A DNA stretch of 64,000 nt from Ascarosepion bandense (Eukaryota > Mollusca > Cephalopoda > Sepiida > Sepiidae), in NCBI GenBank assembly GCA_037127315.1, contig JBBBDQ010001124.1, forward strand, positions 3,561,001 through 3,625,000, read 5' to 3'. A program made the position numbers and the translations under genes. The notes under the pieces were generated by a model. The model saw only the letters and a program-made list of their open reading frames with translations. It was not told the origin of the DNA and did not search any database. This document shows, piece by piece, positions 30,411 to 41,997 of this stretch. Positions within the stretch are counted from its first letter, which is position 1; every line of letters begins with the position of its first letter.

Positions 30411-30704
30411 ATAAAAGTTGTAACGCTGCACGAACACGCTGGCAAGCCTTACAGAGAGATCCTAGATATTGTTGGTGTCAGCCTTTCAACTGTCAGTCAT
30501 ATATGCAGCCTGAAGAGAAAAACAACACCAAGAGATGACGCATACATGATCAGGGAAAGTGTAAAAGATCCTGGGAAGACATTATTTGTTTTGTTTCAGT
30601 TAATTTGCCAAAGGGTGGATACAGCTTTGAACTTAGATGTAGTAAATTGTGTAAAATCTACAATAATCAAACAATACAGATATCATAAATGGAAGGTTTA
30701 CTGA
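30411..30704 (+). pseudogene. Tc1-like transposase N-terminal remnant
   Basis: A 97-codon open frame without a suitable ATG reads VVTLHEHAGKPYREILDIVG, then VSLSTVSHICSLKRKTTPRD, then DAYMIRESVKDPGK. This follows the pattern of the first helix-turn-helix of Tc1-like transposases (K-x-x-R-E-I-x-x-x-V-G-V-S-x-S-T-V-x-x-I, then R-x-D-x-x-I-x-R-x-x-x-x-x-P). Catalytic domain and terminal repeats were not found. An overlapping 91-codon frame (30263-30538) is a frame shadow. Confidence 0.5.
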
Positions 30705-31070
30705 ATAATGTCTTAGTGGTTAGGGCAGTGGGCAGGAGGATTTAAAGTGTTGAGAATTTACTCTGGTCCAACAAGAGAAAATAAATGACTTAAAACAATT
30801 ACCGCTGATCTATCTGCTCTAATAGCAATTTAAAATTGGTATTTATTTAATGCACATTAAATCAAAGCTTTACTATGGAGAATTATTTTAAGGTATCTGA
30901 GTTTTTGCTATGAAGCACATTAATCTGATAAATCACTGTCAGTGGGTTTGAACTTGAATGAATGCTCACTGCTGAGATTTGCTGACAGTTTAAAGCTTAG
31001 TAAATCTGTCTATGCAATAAATGAAAGATTTGCTTGTTTCTAATGTGAGAAACAGACTAAACCCCTTCAC
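30705..31070. other. Unannotated stretch
   Basis: Nothing recognised. Confidence 0.4.
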
Positions 31071-31072
31071 TT

Positions 31073-31300
31073 ATATATATATATATATATATTTGTTATA
31101 ACTTCAAACGTTATTTGAAGTGGCTATCCATATTTGAGTACATGTACTGTTTATTTTTTTTAAAACAGTATTTTATTTTCTGGGTTAAATATTTGAGGAA
31201 TCTAATTAAAAAATGTACTCTCTGACAGGATTTGAACATGTGTTTCCTCATTTGCAGAAGCCATCATTAGATCAAATGTGCTTTAACCAACTCAGCTACA
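31073..31300 (-). mobile_element. SINE-E copy 2 with (TA)n tail
   Basis: Minus strand: TGTAGCTGAGTTGGTTAAAG (A box TAGCTGAGTTG), wide spacing, B box TGTTCAAATCC, then CTGTCAGAGAGTACATTTTT matching the 10375-10585 copy (CTGCCGGATAACACATTTTC). Ends in a (TA)n tract at 31073-31092. Long-arm tRNA origin as in the other copy. Confidence 0.65.
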
Positions 31301-31304
31301 AAGA

Positions 31305-31598
31305 GCATTGTCGATTAAGCATGGTTGTATATTATTATTCAGTATATTCTTCTCGTTAATATTCCCTAACTTCATGATGATTTAGAAATGTAAACAAAGC
31401 AAAGTCTAAAGAAGTAACAGATTTCTATTCATGATGCAGCTTTGTAGCTGAGTTTATTAATGAATGCTGGATCTAATGGCAGTTTCTCCTGCAAAGGGAC
31501 ATACAGGTGTGTATTCAGCAGGAGGGTGCATTTTCTTTAATAAGATTTTTCAAATATTCAGACCAGTGGACAAAAATAAAAAAATAAAATACTGTTTG

Positions 31599-31630
<32 letters not shown>

Positions 31631-31750
31631 GCACCTCTACACAAATATGAATATCTTCTAAAATAATGTTTAACATGAAAAAAATGTTGGATTAATAAAT
31701 AAAAATCTATTATTTCTTTAGAAATTTATTACTTATGTTAGGTACCACCA
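31305..31750. other. Unannotated stretch with poly-A run
   Basis: An A24 run at about 31600-31623 is the only feature; no LINE tail precedes it that I can recognise. Confidence 0.45.
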
Positions 31751-31754
31751 CAAA

Positions 31755-32062
31755 TGGATGTGTGTTGTGGTGCAGTGACTATCGACTTGGAATGAGAAAT
31801 CAGAAAGCCGAGTTTGAATTCCAATTAAATACGTTGCATTGACAATACGCAAATACCCTTGGGAAAGGTATGAATCTGTCAATTCTCCCTCCAACTATGG
31901 GTTAAATAGCAGGACAGATTGGTTCTATAACCTTGGCTGGCAATCAGTCTACCAGAGAAAGTAATGGCAAATTACTGCGAGAAAATCTTCAGCCCAATCA
32001 GTCCTATCTCTTTCAAGACGTAATTGCCAAAGCATGTATCACATATTGCACTGAACTGACTG
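31755..32062 (+). mobile_element. SINE-A with 7-bp target duplication
   Basis: A box TGGTGCAGTGA (last base changed), B box GAGTTTGAATTCC, complete body and tail CTGAACTGACTG. Direct repeats ACCACAA at 31747-31753 and 32063-32069. Confidence 0.85.
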
Positions 32063-32069
32063 ACCACAA

Positions 32070-32421
32070 CAAAATCATTAGGGCTGAAATCAGCATACAA
32101 TGATGAAAACAAGTTCCAAACGTAATAAAAATGTTTTCATCATCAAAATCTTTGTTATTATTAAGATGAAAAATCAAAGTATTTTGTAAAATTTGATTAG
32201 ATTTTTTACTTCTTTTTAGAACATTTCAAATTTTGATTAAATTAGCCTAGAAATAAATTATGGCATTATAAAGTGTAGCAAATTTTTGTTTGCAGTGACA
32301 GACATTAATTTAGAAATTTCTGCAAAAGTCAAATAATTGTTGAATTTTAATTAAAATTTCAGGACTTATTTACAAATGAAATTATTTAGAATTTTTTTTT
32401 TTTTTTAATTAGAAAATCATC

Positions 32422-32460
<39 letters not shown>

Positions 32461-32995
32461 CATATATATATTTTTTTTTTTTGGATATATGTTTTTTCAC
32501 TCCATTACTTAATTTTATGAAAATGTATTGCTGGTAATATTTTTTTTAATATTGATACATAAATGATATACACAACACTACCAGAAAATAAGTAGCTACT
32601 ATTATAAATTTAGAGCCCGAATTCTTTAAAATTCAATTATTAGATTATGGAAAACATTTTCTTAAATTTTTGAAGATTGTCACATATTTAAAAAGCAATC
32701 ACATTATATTCCTCAATTATTTTTTTATGGTAAAGAGGCAGAAATTGAAAACATTTGTGTGGTACTGATAGGCAACCTAATATTCTGACCACTTAGCTGA
32801 AAAGGCAGAGTATCCTAGTTATGATGATAAACTGCATCCAGCAGCAAGGCCTCTGATCAGGAGGTTCAGAGGAGTATGGAACCATCTCTTAATTATTGTT
32901 GTTCCCAGCTCTTCCCTGATCTAGGGTGAGAGTACCTGTTAGAGTCCATCTATGGGCAAATAATTAACTCCTAAACTGTAGCCAATACACTTCTT
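32070..32995. other. Unannotated stretch with (TA)n
   Basis: (TA)n with T-run at 32426-32480. 32785-32815 (CTGACCACTTAGCTGAAAAG) resembles a reverse-complemented tRNA A-box region but no B box follows. Confidence 0.45.
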
Positions 32996-32999
32996 TATG

Positions 33000-34030
33000 T
33001 GCCATGTTCCTTCAGGACATAAGTGATTATGGACTTCCGTTTGGATCTGTCTCTTGTCGCTCTCAACATTTTTTCTCTTGGTATCTCTCCCAAACCCTGC
33101 TCCGCCATCCATTTGCTCAGACCTATCAAGTAGGTCTTGCAATGCTTTCCTCTGTCTCCCTTTCCTTTTGTCTGTCCTGTGAGTATTAAATTCTGCAGCC
33201 CCCCTCCTTATTACATGTCCCAGAACCTCGTCTGTTTCATACTGATAGATATGAGGTTTCCTCTCATTTGCATCCTCTCCAGCACCTTATTGTTTCCTTA
33301 CATGCTCAGTCAATGGTATCCTCAGCATCCTTCTGTAAAACCACATTTCTGCTGCCTCAAGCCTCTCCTTCATCCTTGATGAGATCATCCAACATTCACT
33401 TCCATACAAAAGGACATATCACATAGCAATTTAACACATTTGTTTCCATTGAGATTTTCCTGTCTCTCAGTACACTGCTTAGCTTCTGAAATGTGTTCTT
33501 TGGCCATGCCAATGTATCTTTGGATTTCTATGTCGTACTTTTCATCCTTTGTCAGCACACTTCCGAGGTATTTAAATTTCTTGTTTTATTTTAGTTTCTC
33601 CAACCTGTAATTGGCATTTTGGGGTTTTCTTTTTTTGCTGATGATCATACATTCAGTTCTCTTGAAGTTTATGCTCAGTCCTTTCTTTTGCTACCTTCTG
33701 TAGAAGGTCCTGCATTTTCCTTTTCATATCTGCTATCAGCAGTGTGTCATCCATGTATCTTATATTGTTGAGATTGTGGTTGACAATGACGAATTCTGGC
33801 AAGGCTTTTCTCTCATAATTGCTTTGCTATACAGGTTGAAAACACATCCTTGTCTTATGCCCCTTTCTATTTTTGTGTATCTGCTGAGTTCACTTCCTAT
33901 CCATACACAAGCAGTTTCCTGCCAATATAGAATCTTGATTATCCTATGTCTTTTCCAAAAATATCAAGGTTGTTGAGCATCTCTATCAAGTCTTTGTGAA
34001 GTACATTTTCAAACATCTTTTTGTAGTCTG
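33000..34030 (-). pseudogene. LINE reverse transcriptase, palm to C-terminus
   Basis: The minus strand holds the second half of a LINE ORF2 across frames. In order: HNLNNIRYMDDTLLIADMKR (about 33780-33725) with the catalytic Y-M-D-D, then a K-x-x-x-E-R-T-E-like thumb. YVLLYGSECWMISSRMKERL (about 33415-33355) is followed by AAEMWFYRRMLRIPLT, the typical L-L-Y-G-x-E-x-W ... M-W-x-Y-R-R-M-L-R-I block. A GGGLQNLILTGQTKGKGDRG-like block (about 33205-33150), a WMAEQGLG segment and an HG end near 33005 complete it. Frameshifts and stops throughout. This LINE class differs from the LWN...-type at 27760-28620; relatives are at 45000-45350 and 52545-53020. Confidence 0.8.
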
Positions 34031-34074
34031 GTCAATGCACTATAAAAGCATAAAGATAAATTTTTATAGTAAAA

Positions 34075-35060
34075 ATACCAGCAACACATTTTGGGAGCGG
34101 GGAGATACTAGCAACACATTTTGGGAGCGGGGAGATACTAGCAACACATTTTGGGAGCGGGGAGATACTAGCAACACATTTTGGGAGCGGGGAGATACTA
34201 GCAACACATTTTTTTTGTGGAAAAATAATACTAGCAATACATTTTTTTTGTGGAAAAATAATACTAGCAATACATTTTTTTTGTGGAAAAATAATACTAG
34301 CAATACATTTTTTGGGAGAGGGAAATACTAGCAATACATTTTTTGGGAGAGGGAAATACTAGCAATACATTTTTTGGGAGAGGGAAATAAAAGCAATACT
34401 TTTTTAGCAATACATTTTTTGGGAGAGGGAAATACTAGCAATACATTTTTTGGGAGAGGGAAATACTAGCAATACATTTTTTGGGAGAGGGAAATACTAG
34501 CAATACATTTTTTGGGAGTGGATACTAGCAATACATTTGGGAGGAAATACTAGCAATACACTTGGGAGGGAAATATAGGAAATACATTTGAGAAAAAATA
34601 CCAGCAATACATTTGAGAAAAAATACCAGCAATACATTTGAGAAAAAATACCAGCAATACATTTGAGAAAAAATACCAGCAATACATTTGAGAAAAAATA
34701 CCAGCAATACATTTTTTTGGGGGAAAATACTAACAAGACATTTTTTTGGGGAAAATACCAGCAATACATTTTTTAGAGGAAATACCAGGAATACATTTTT
34801 TGGGGAAAATACCAGGAATACATTTGGGAGGAAATACTAGCAATACATTTTGGGTGTGAAAATACCAGCATTACATTTGGGGGGGATACCAGCATTACAT
34901 TTGGGGGGGATACCAGCATTACATTTGTGGGGGGGATACCAGCATTACATTTGTGGGGGGGATACCAGCATTACATTTTTGTGGGAAAAAATACCAGCAT
35001 TAGATTTGGGAGTAAAAACACCAGCAGTACATTTTGGGGAAAAATACTAGCAATGCATTT
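34075..35060. repeat. 1-kb minisatellite with block-wise variants
   Basis: About 30 tandem units, each with a conserved core ATACTAGCAATACATTT (or ATACCAGCAATACATTT) and a variable purine-rich linker, unit length roughly 25-40 bp. Linker types occur in runs: GGGAGCGGGGAG (four units from 34090), TTTTTGTGGAAAAATA (three), TTTGGGAGAGGGAA (several from 34310), GAGAAAAA (five from 34590), and GGGGGG types (from 34875). Apparent proteins (TSNTFWERGD repeats on plus, ISPLPKCVAS on minus) are translations of the repeat. Confidence 0.95.
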
Positions 35061-36420
35061 AAAAAATTATAAATGGCAACACATTTTAAAATACAAAAAA
35101 CTTAAAATATGTCAAACCTGAGCTACAAACTGATTTCTAATAAATACATATTTTATCATAAAAATCCTCTGAAACTGCCTTCAGTGATATTTAAAACATT
35201 TGTGCTTTTGAGATGTAATCTACCATTCTGACCACTTAGCCAAATAGGCTGAAAAACAAAGTTTTGAAACTTTCTCTGAATTCAATGTTAAACTAAATTG
35301 AAGTTTTATTACCACCATTGAAACCCATCTTTCAATTGAAGGTGTAGATATAAAAGCCACTTTTCTATATTCAATCTATTGATTTTACATTTTGTTAGTA
35401 ACTTATCAAATTAGTTCTAAGGACATTGAAAAATGGAGATAAAAATGACTTAAAAGAAAGCCAGCAAAATTTCTTTTTGTTGACTAAGAGAGGGAAAATG
35501 TACCTGAATGCAAGTTTCTAAAAATTAGTTTTTTAACTGCTAATATTGTTTCAAAGATAATCTCGTATATTTATTTTTTTTAAATGTGACATCTCTTCAG
35601 AATATACGTGATCATGACTCACCATGTATTTCATTTGTTTTTTTTTGTTAATTACCTCTGAATTTCACTGATTTCTTGGGAAAGATAGTGGATTAGTTTC
35701 TTGTTGTCTTCTACATGGTTTTGAATTTAAAGTAATCCTCCCTCCTGGACTAGTTGTCACCCATGTCTAGAGAGCTCAGTTTACCCTGCCATTTAATCTA
35801 TAGCTAAAGAGGGATAGAAGAAAGAGATGGACTGTTTGTCAGTTTCATCTTCCATACTGGTAACAACACTGCTTCCCACACACCCGGATTACTGAACATT
35901 ACTTTTGTTCTGTAAAGTTTCAGTTTTGCTTATAAATTTTCAATTATATAAATCACAAGTGAATACCAACACTGATATATATCAACTAATAATAAATTCC
36001 CTTATCCAATACATAAAATATTTTACCAAATACAAAACAGCTAAAGATTTAATTAAAGAAAGTTTTGTTTCTATCGCTGAGTACCTGCTCCTATGAAAGG
36101 GGATTAGAACAAATTCAGTTTACACTTGATCCAGAAGATGCTGAATTCTTACGTTAATCTAATTTCCTATTTCTTTCATCATTTATAAACCAAATATATT
36201 ACACAACTCTTAGAGAGAATGTGGATCAATACATTTTTCTGTATGACTTGCTTTAAAGTTTGTGCTGAAGGTCACTGAGTACAAGGTTCGAGAGCCATTC
36301 AAGTTAGCACTTACTGTAAGTGGTTGTGATGAATGAGGTGTGGTATGAGTGAAAGTAGAGCTGGTAAAAATCAAAGAGAAATCATGATTGTGGCCTTGGA
36401 CCCAAATACAATCGTTAGAT
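35061..36420. other. Mostly unannotated; one SINE-A scrap
   Basis: 35745-35830 on the minus strand (CTCTTTCTTCTATCCCTCTT, then GGTAAACTGAGC, then GTGACAACTAGTCC) is a degraded SINE-A middle. 35218-35250 (ACCATTCTGACCACTTAGCC) may be a tRNA-like scrap. No gene. Confidence 0.4.
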
Positions 36421-36424
36421 ATTG

Positions 36425-36561
36425 ACGAAAAAAACAAACAAAAAACAAACAAAAAAACAGAAACAAACAAAAAAAAACAAACAGAAACAAACAAAAAAAA
36501 ACAAAACAAACAGAAACAAACAAACAAACAGAAACAAACAAACAAACAAAAAAAAAAAACA
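36425..36561. repeat. A/C low-complexity tract
   Basis: 137 bp made of AAAC, AAAAC and AGAAAC units. The long minus-strand frames through it (FFCLFVCFCLF) are artefacts of the repeat. Confidence 0.9.
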
Positions 36562-37510
36562 AAAGCATTGATATTTGAAGACAACCAACAATCCTGCAGA
36601 CAAAAATGCATATCTAGTTACCTGGTCAAGACAGACACATTCAAAATAATAAAAGAGCTGCCTATCAATCAATTATTGTTTGCAAAATAGCTGATATGGT
36701 TGACTAAGTGTAACAGCTTTTAACTCTTACAATTGTACGATATAATAGTTGCCCAACAACTCGGTTACTCACGTCACGTTCAGTTATTGCATATCAATAA
36801 TGAAATATTTCTGTTAAGATATCTGTGGTTGGAAGAGACCTTATAAAGTCAATGGATGTCTTTTTCAAAGGCAAGAATGTGGACCCAAGTATGCTTAACT
36901 TCAGTTTTCTATGCTAATAACTGTCACACGACATCTCTTTTCTGTTTCTAAAATGTTGCTAAGACACAGCATTCAAAATCCATTTTCATCATTTTTGCTT
37001 TGAAATAGTTTATTATCTGTTTGTTTTGTTTTACGGTGTATCAACCCATCTTGGGTCATTTAACACCGAATTGAATTATTAAAAATCGAACAAAAAGTTA
37101 ACAATTTCAAGAAGTTTGTATATTTAACAAATTAATATACATAACAGACTTATACATTTAACAAACTTATATATTTAACACATTTTAAATTAATAAGATA
37201 TTTTATAAAAATGAATACATTTAATTTGGCTGTTTAAATTTTATAGCATACCAACCACCACGGGTTATCTGAAGCCAAATCCAGCCTACATACATTATAT
37301 GTATTACATAGACAAGATTTGCAAACGCACATCTGGTAGAACCAAGTTTTGGAATATATAGCAAGATTTATTATCTGTAGTCAAGAGACAAAACTATTCA
37401 GATTCAGACTTGAACCTTATGTTATGTAAATAAATATAAGACCTTATAATAGTTTAGCAAATTTTCAGCATATTTCTTTGTTTTTGAATCTGAATTCTTT
37501 TTTTAATTCA
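36562..37510. other. Unannotated, with two scraps of the composite-SINE 3-prime module
   Basis: 37018-37080 (TTTTACGGTGTATCAACCCA) and 37225-37285 (TTTTATAGCATACCAACCAC) resemble the TTTTCTACAGCTTATCAACC module that ends the composite SINEs. Neither is followed by a 5S or tRNA part. Confidence 0.4.
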
Positions 37511-37512
37511 CC

Positions 37513-37835
37513 AGCTGTTTGATCTTAATTTCTAACTCCAGATTAATGTCAGCTTTTATCATCCCTAAGGATAACAATTGAAAACCTCTAAGGGGAGCTG
37601 AAACAACATCGGGGGAGAAAGGAAACAATTCCCAAAGTAAATAATAAATGCAGCTTGTTTGTTCTGTAATTTCAATTATTTGTCCCAGGGGTGAATGAGT
37701 ACAGGTTTAACGGGCTCTGCATCGAAGAAAGCTGCATGAGACATATTATGCATTATGAATATATGTACATCTATGTGTATATTTCTATTAATGAATATGT
37801 CAGAGTGAATGTGCATGGGCATGCACATACAAAAA
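37513..37835 (+). repeat. Unidentified repeat, inverted partner of 42545-42868
   Basis: Over about 320 bp this segment is the reverse complement of 42545-42868 with high similarity. Shared landmarks are AACTCCAGATTAATGTCAGC, TTATCATCCCTAAGGATA, AATGCAGCTTGTTTGTTCTG and GGGGTGAATGAGTACA. It ends next to (GT)n at 37836-37857. I do not recognise the family; no tRNA boxes, coding or terminal repeats are evident. Confidence 0.75.
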
Positions 37836-37859
37836 TGTGTGTGTGTGTGTGTGTGTACA

Positions 37860-38800
37860 TTTTTATCATATATTAACTTGCAGTTTTTTTAACTCCTGCT
37901 TCTGTTGATAGACCATAAAAATACCAAAAAAAAATATTTAGAAAGGGAGGTGGGGGGAACATTGAAACATCATTTCATACAAATATAACAGTGCTTCCAA
38001 CTGTAGCATTCATCAGCTATGACACTGAGGTCAAGCAGTTTTGGTGGTTTAAATATAATGGCCATTAACTAGGTTTATCTCAAGAATAACAGGATATCAC
38101 CCAGGTTTTACCAATTTTTCTATCCCAGTCTGGGAATGCCAGCAACAGCGTCTTTCTATATTTTCTCTTTTCTGAAGTTGATATTAATGTTTACTTAAGT
38201 ATGCCAAGTTGGGTTGCCGATAAAACCACAAACTATAACTTCAAAAAGAAATATGTCCATTATTTGGCCATAGCTAAGGAATTTTTTGCAGGGTTTTAAT
38301 ATTTTTGCTGTTCAATATAACGGAGTATGAATAACATTTGGCTGCGACAAGAAATGTTCTTAATTTAAAAGGGGGTGCTATTTCCTTGTTAATTTACAGT
38401 TGATATTTGTTTGAGCAAGGTGTGGCATGGTGTGATAGGACACAGCTGTCTGAGCAGACAGGAACACGCTTGCAGCTGGGTGGAGAAAGAGAAAACAAAA
38501 AGAAGAACTGTTGGTTTTGCTATTGCACACAATAAGGAAGATCTGGGTGGAGCGGGTGAACAGCTGCATAAAAGAACAAAGAAAAAAAAAATGATGGGTG
38601 GATGGGAGGAAGCGGGAATAAATGAATAAAATACAGAACATAAGAAAAAGGAGCCCAAAAGGGAAAATGTAACTTTACAAAGAGAATAGAGAAGAGAATA
38701 ATTGTACAGTGCTATATAAGTAAATATAAGACCAGCTATCACTTCAACCAAGGACCCGAAAGGTCATATTTAAGCCAACCACAAACAAATAATAAATGAA
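37860..38800. other. Unannotated stretch
   Basis: No gene; overlapping frames at 38378-38751 lack recognisable domains. Confidence 0.4.
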
Positions 38801-38806
38801 CAGAGT

Positions 38807-39104
38807 CAGTCAGTTAAGTGCCATCCGTGAAACACGCTTGGGCAATCATGTCTCGAAAGAGACATGACTGACTAGGCAGAAGATTATCCCGCAGTAGGTT
38901 GCCATTGCTTTCTGCAGTAGACTGGATGCCAGCCAAGACTATAAAACCCAATCTGACCTGTTATTTAACCCATAACTGGAAGGAAGAGACGGATTAATAC
39001 TTTTCCCAAGGGTATTTGTGTGTAAGTGAATGCAATGAATTCAACTGGAATTCGAATTCAGCTCCCCGATCTTGTTCTGAGCTGATATCCATTGCACCAC
39101 AACG
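38807..39104 (-). mobile_element. SINE-A
   Basis: Complete minus-strand copy, from tail (GTCAGTCAGTTAAGTGCC) to head (complement of ATGGATATCAGCTCAG). Possible 6-bp target duplication CAGAGT at 38801-38806 and 39105-39110. Confidence 0.85.
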
Positions 39105-39110
39105 CAGAGT

Positions 39111-39640
39111 GCTTTTCATATTTGCAGTCAAGGTACTTTTTTTTTCTTTTGGTCTTTGAGATCATATAAAATACAAAGTCTACAGGAAGACCTCATATCC
39201 AGTGTAAAGAAGAAAAAGTTAAAATGTTAAGGACATAAGAGCAAATAATCTTTTCATACCCATTTTATAAAGTTCCATTTCGACCAAAAGAAGGGATAAA
39301 TGGAGAAAAAATTGGGTTGATAATGTCACTCAGTAGAGCAGATCAATCCCAGAGACCTAGACACATAAACTGAGACATGGAGGGAGCTGATCAAATGCTC
39401 ACCTGAAAAGCAACCCTATGATCACACTGGGTTATGGGTTTAAAAATATAAGATTTTGTTCTCTCGGGAAGTTTGAATACCAATGAAAAGTAGAAATGAA
39501 TAGTAGTTAGGGCCATCAAGAAAATGCATTAAATGAAAAATAAAAAATATTGGTGTAGGAAACAAACACAACAGGATTAATAGAGAATAAAAGGTGCATG
39601 TATACGCATGCATGGATGTGTACTGTCATTTAACACATCA
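39111..39640. other. Unannotated stretch
   Basis: Nothing recognised. Confidence 0.4.
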
Positions 39641-39649
39641 CTCAATAAG

Positions 39650-40865
39650 TCCTGGGCCTGACATATAGAAGGTGCCACAATTAAAAAATCCATATGATTT
39701 TTATGAAGTAGTAATCTTTAAATGGCATGTGACAGAATTTAGGCCCAATTTACAAATTACAGTTATTAAATGAAGCTACTGTTGCAAATTTTTAGAACAA
39801 TGAAAAACTCCGAATTTCATGTGTTAAAGCAATGCTTTCTGATAGAAAAAATACTGTTCAAGTAAAGCAATGGCTTGACAAGGGTTATTAGAACTCTGCT
39901 TTGTTGGAAACAACAGTTAAGAGGTAGTATGCTGACTTTAAATGCAGTTGTACAGACAAAAATGGTGCTGAATGCTCAGGTCACCTAACATTGGCAGTTG
40001 TCCCGGAAAAATTGTTCTGGCTGATTGTAAATTGAAGTTGTGAGAGATAGAGATATCAAATGGCAGTGTATTCACTATTTTGCATGAACATTTATCAATG
40101 AGAAAGTTGTGTTCAAAGTGGGTGCTGCAATTGCTTACAGTCGATCAAAAACAAAAATGCGTTGACGATTCAGTGCATTGTTGCCTACTGTTTCAACACA
40201 ACAAAAAAGAGTTTTTGCCTAAATAAGTGACAATAGATGAAACATGGATCCACCACTTCACTCCGAAGTCAAATCAGCAGTCAGCTGAGTGGACAGCAGC
40301 AGGTGAAAGTCATCCAAAGCAACCAAAGATGCAAAATTCAGCAAGCAAGGCTTTGGCCTCTGTATTTTGGGATGCACAAGGTTTTTTTTTGTTCATCAAT
40401 TACCTTGAGGAAGGAAGAACCATCAATAATGACTATAATATAGCATTACTGGTGCATTTGGAGGAAGAAATCTCTAAAAAAAATGGCCACAAATTAAGAA
40501 GAAAAAAGTAATCTTTCATCAAGACAATGCACCATGTCACAAGTTGATCACAATGACTGCAAAACTACATGAATTGCACTTAGAATTGCTTCCGATCCAC
40601 CCTATTCTCCAGATCTGGCCTCAGTGACTACTGGCTGTTTGCCGACCTCAAAAACATGATCCAAGGAAAGAGATTCGTCTCCAATGAAGAAGTGATATTG
40701 GAAACTGAGGTGTATATTGAGGCCAAAGACAAATCATTCTACAAAAAAGGCATCAAATTGTTAGAGAAGCATTGGAATCAGTGTATCACCCTAGAAGGAG
40801 ACTATGTTGATGAATAAAGTAAAATTTTGCCTAGAAGTTATTGTTTTATAGTTATTGTTATGCTA
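39650..40865 (+). pseudogene. Mariner (SETMAR-type, DD34D) transposase, decayed
   Basis: Nearly the whole transposase is traceable in shifting frames. The start is MKNSEFHVLK-like (about 39802). The first catalytic block is TIDETWIHHFTPKSNQQSAE (40230). ALASVFWDAQGF and INYLEEGRTI follow, then the second block VIFHQDNAPCHK (about 40510) and the third block around SPDL/ASDYWLFADLKN (about 40605), where a one-base loss shifts the frame. The C-terminus is KRFVSNEEV... and LEGDYVDE with a stop at about 40815. All three acidic positions are still encoded. A possible left end lies near AATAAGTCCTGGGCCTGACA (39649); no matching right end is found because a Penelope-like element begins at about 40878. 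Confidence 0.8.
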
Positions 40866-40877
40866 TTATTATGAATA

Positions 40878-41479
40878 AAAAGTGTTCAATATAAGGGACA
40901 GAGCATATGTAAATAGAAAAGGAGTAACAGAAGGACCCTGGAAACGAAGAAACATACAAAACATCCTTCCCAAACAGTAAATATACGAACAGCACATATC
41001 TAGAGGATTGATAACAAAAATAAATTATACAAAAAATATCATGGAAAATAAGAAAAACAATGCCAGCCTAAAACAATCAATCCAAAAATTTAACTACCTG
41101 GAGGGGAAAAAAAAAAACAAAAAAAAACAAACTATAATTATCTTTCAAAACTAAAACAAATAAATGATCAGAACTCATTTCAAAATGCAGACATGAAAAC
41201 AATTTTTTTTACTACATGACTTAAAAAGCAAAAACTGAAAATGGACAAGAATAAAACAAAAATAAAAACAAGTAAAATAAATTAATCCAAACCAATAAGT
41301 AAATAATAAACAAATTAACAAACCAGGTCTACCAGAATAATCATTAAAATAATAAAATAGACTACCCACAAGGCATTAATGATTCGAATATATAAAAAGT
41401 CAAACAAAAACAATACACATGGCCTGATGATAGTGTTTAGCATAAAACAGCCTGTCAACTGAGTTTTCACTTCAATGTC

Positions 41480-41518
<39 letters not shown>

Positions 41519-41595
41519 CACACACACAAGTAAAAGTGGCGCTGATTGGACCAACATATGGTAGATCCAAAAAGTGCTCAATGCACAACCAAAAC
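40878..41595 (+). mobile_element. Internally deleted Penelope-like element
   Basis: Begins AGTGTTCAATATAAGGGACA and GAGCATATGTAAATA, matching the terminal segment seen at 43350 and 51215. It then jumps to the GIY-YIG end (GTAACAGAAGGACCCTGGAA, about 40923) and SELISKCRHENNF (about 41170-41205), and ends with the inverted terminal segment (41250-41470). This shares AAATTAACAAACCA and GGCCTGATGATAGTGTTTAG with the element at 5956-7650. A (TA)n(CA)n tract is at 41482-41530. Most of the RT region is missing. Confidence 0.65.
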
Positions 41596-41651
41596 AAAAG
41601 AATTGAATATGCAGAGCTAACTCTCTCTCTCTATATATATGTGTATATATC

Positions 41652-41947
41652 TCTAAACTTATTTGTAAATGGAACTTTGTGTGTCTCCGTTACCTATAGA
41701 CTTTGAAACGGCTGAACCGATTTTATTGAAAATTTACACAGTTATACTATAAGCGTCTGCGAGTGTTCGTAGCTAGGTTTTCTGTTGAGGTACCACCAAT
41801 AATTATCGAAAATCAATAATCGAAAAAAATCAGGTTATAGAAGGAGTGGTCTGATTTTAATCAAATTTGATACTCATAGACAAAGACATAAGAAACAATA
41901 TTCAGAAGTTTCAAAGTTGCAGTTCTTACAATAGTGCAGAAAATCGA

Positions 41948-41997
<50 letters not shown>

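Noticed and set aside
30263..30538. 91-codon ATG-started frame as a small cysteine-rich protein
   Set aside because: It overlaps, in another frame, the Tc1-like helix-turn-helix text at 30411-30704, which explains the sequence better.
33996..34334. Repetitive open frames (TSNTFWERGD and ISPLPKCVAS repeats) of about 100-110 codons
   Set aside because: They are translations of the 34075-35060 minisatellite in several frames on both strands, with no start context or domain.
34075..35060. CRISPR-like array (short repeats with variable spacers)
   Set aside because: Linkers are low-complexity and themselves repeated in blocks, spacing is irregular, and the genome context is animal.
36210..36611. 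133-codon minus-strand frame rich in F, C, L, V (membrane-protein-like)
   Set aside because: Its hydrophobic part is the A/C low-complexity tract 36425-36561 read on the complement; all frames there look hydrophobic.
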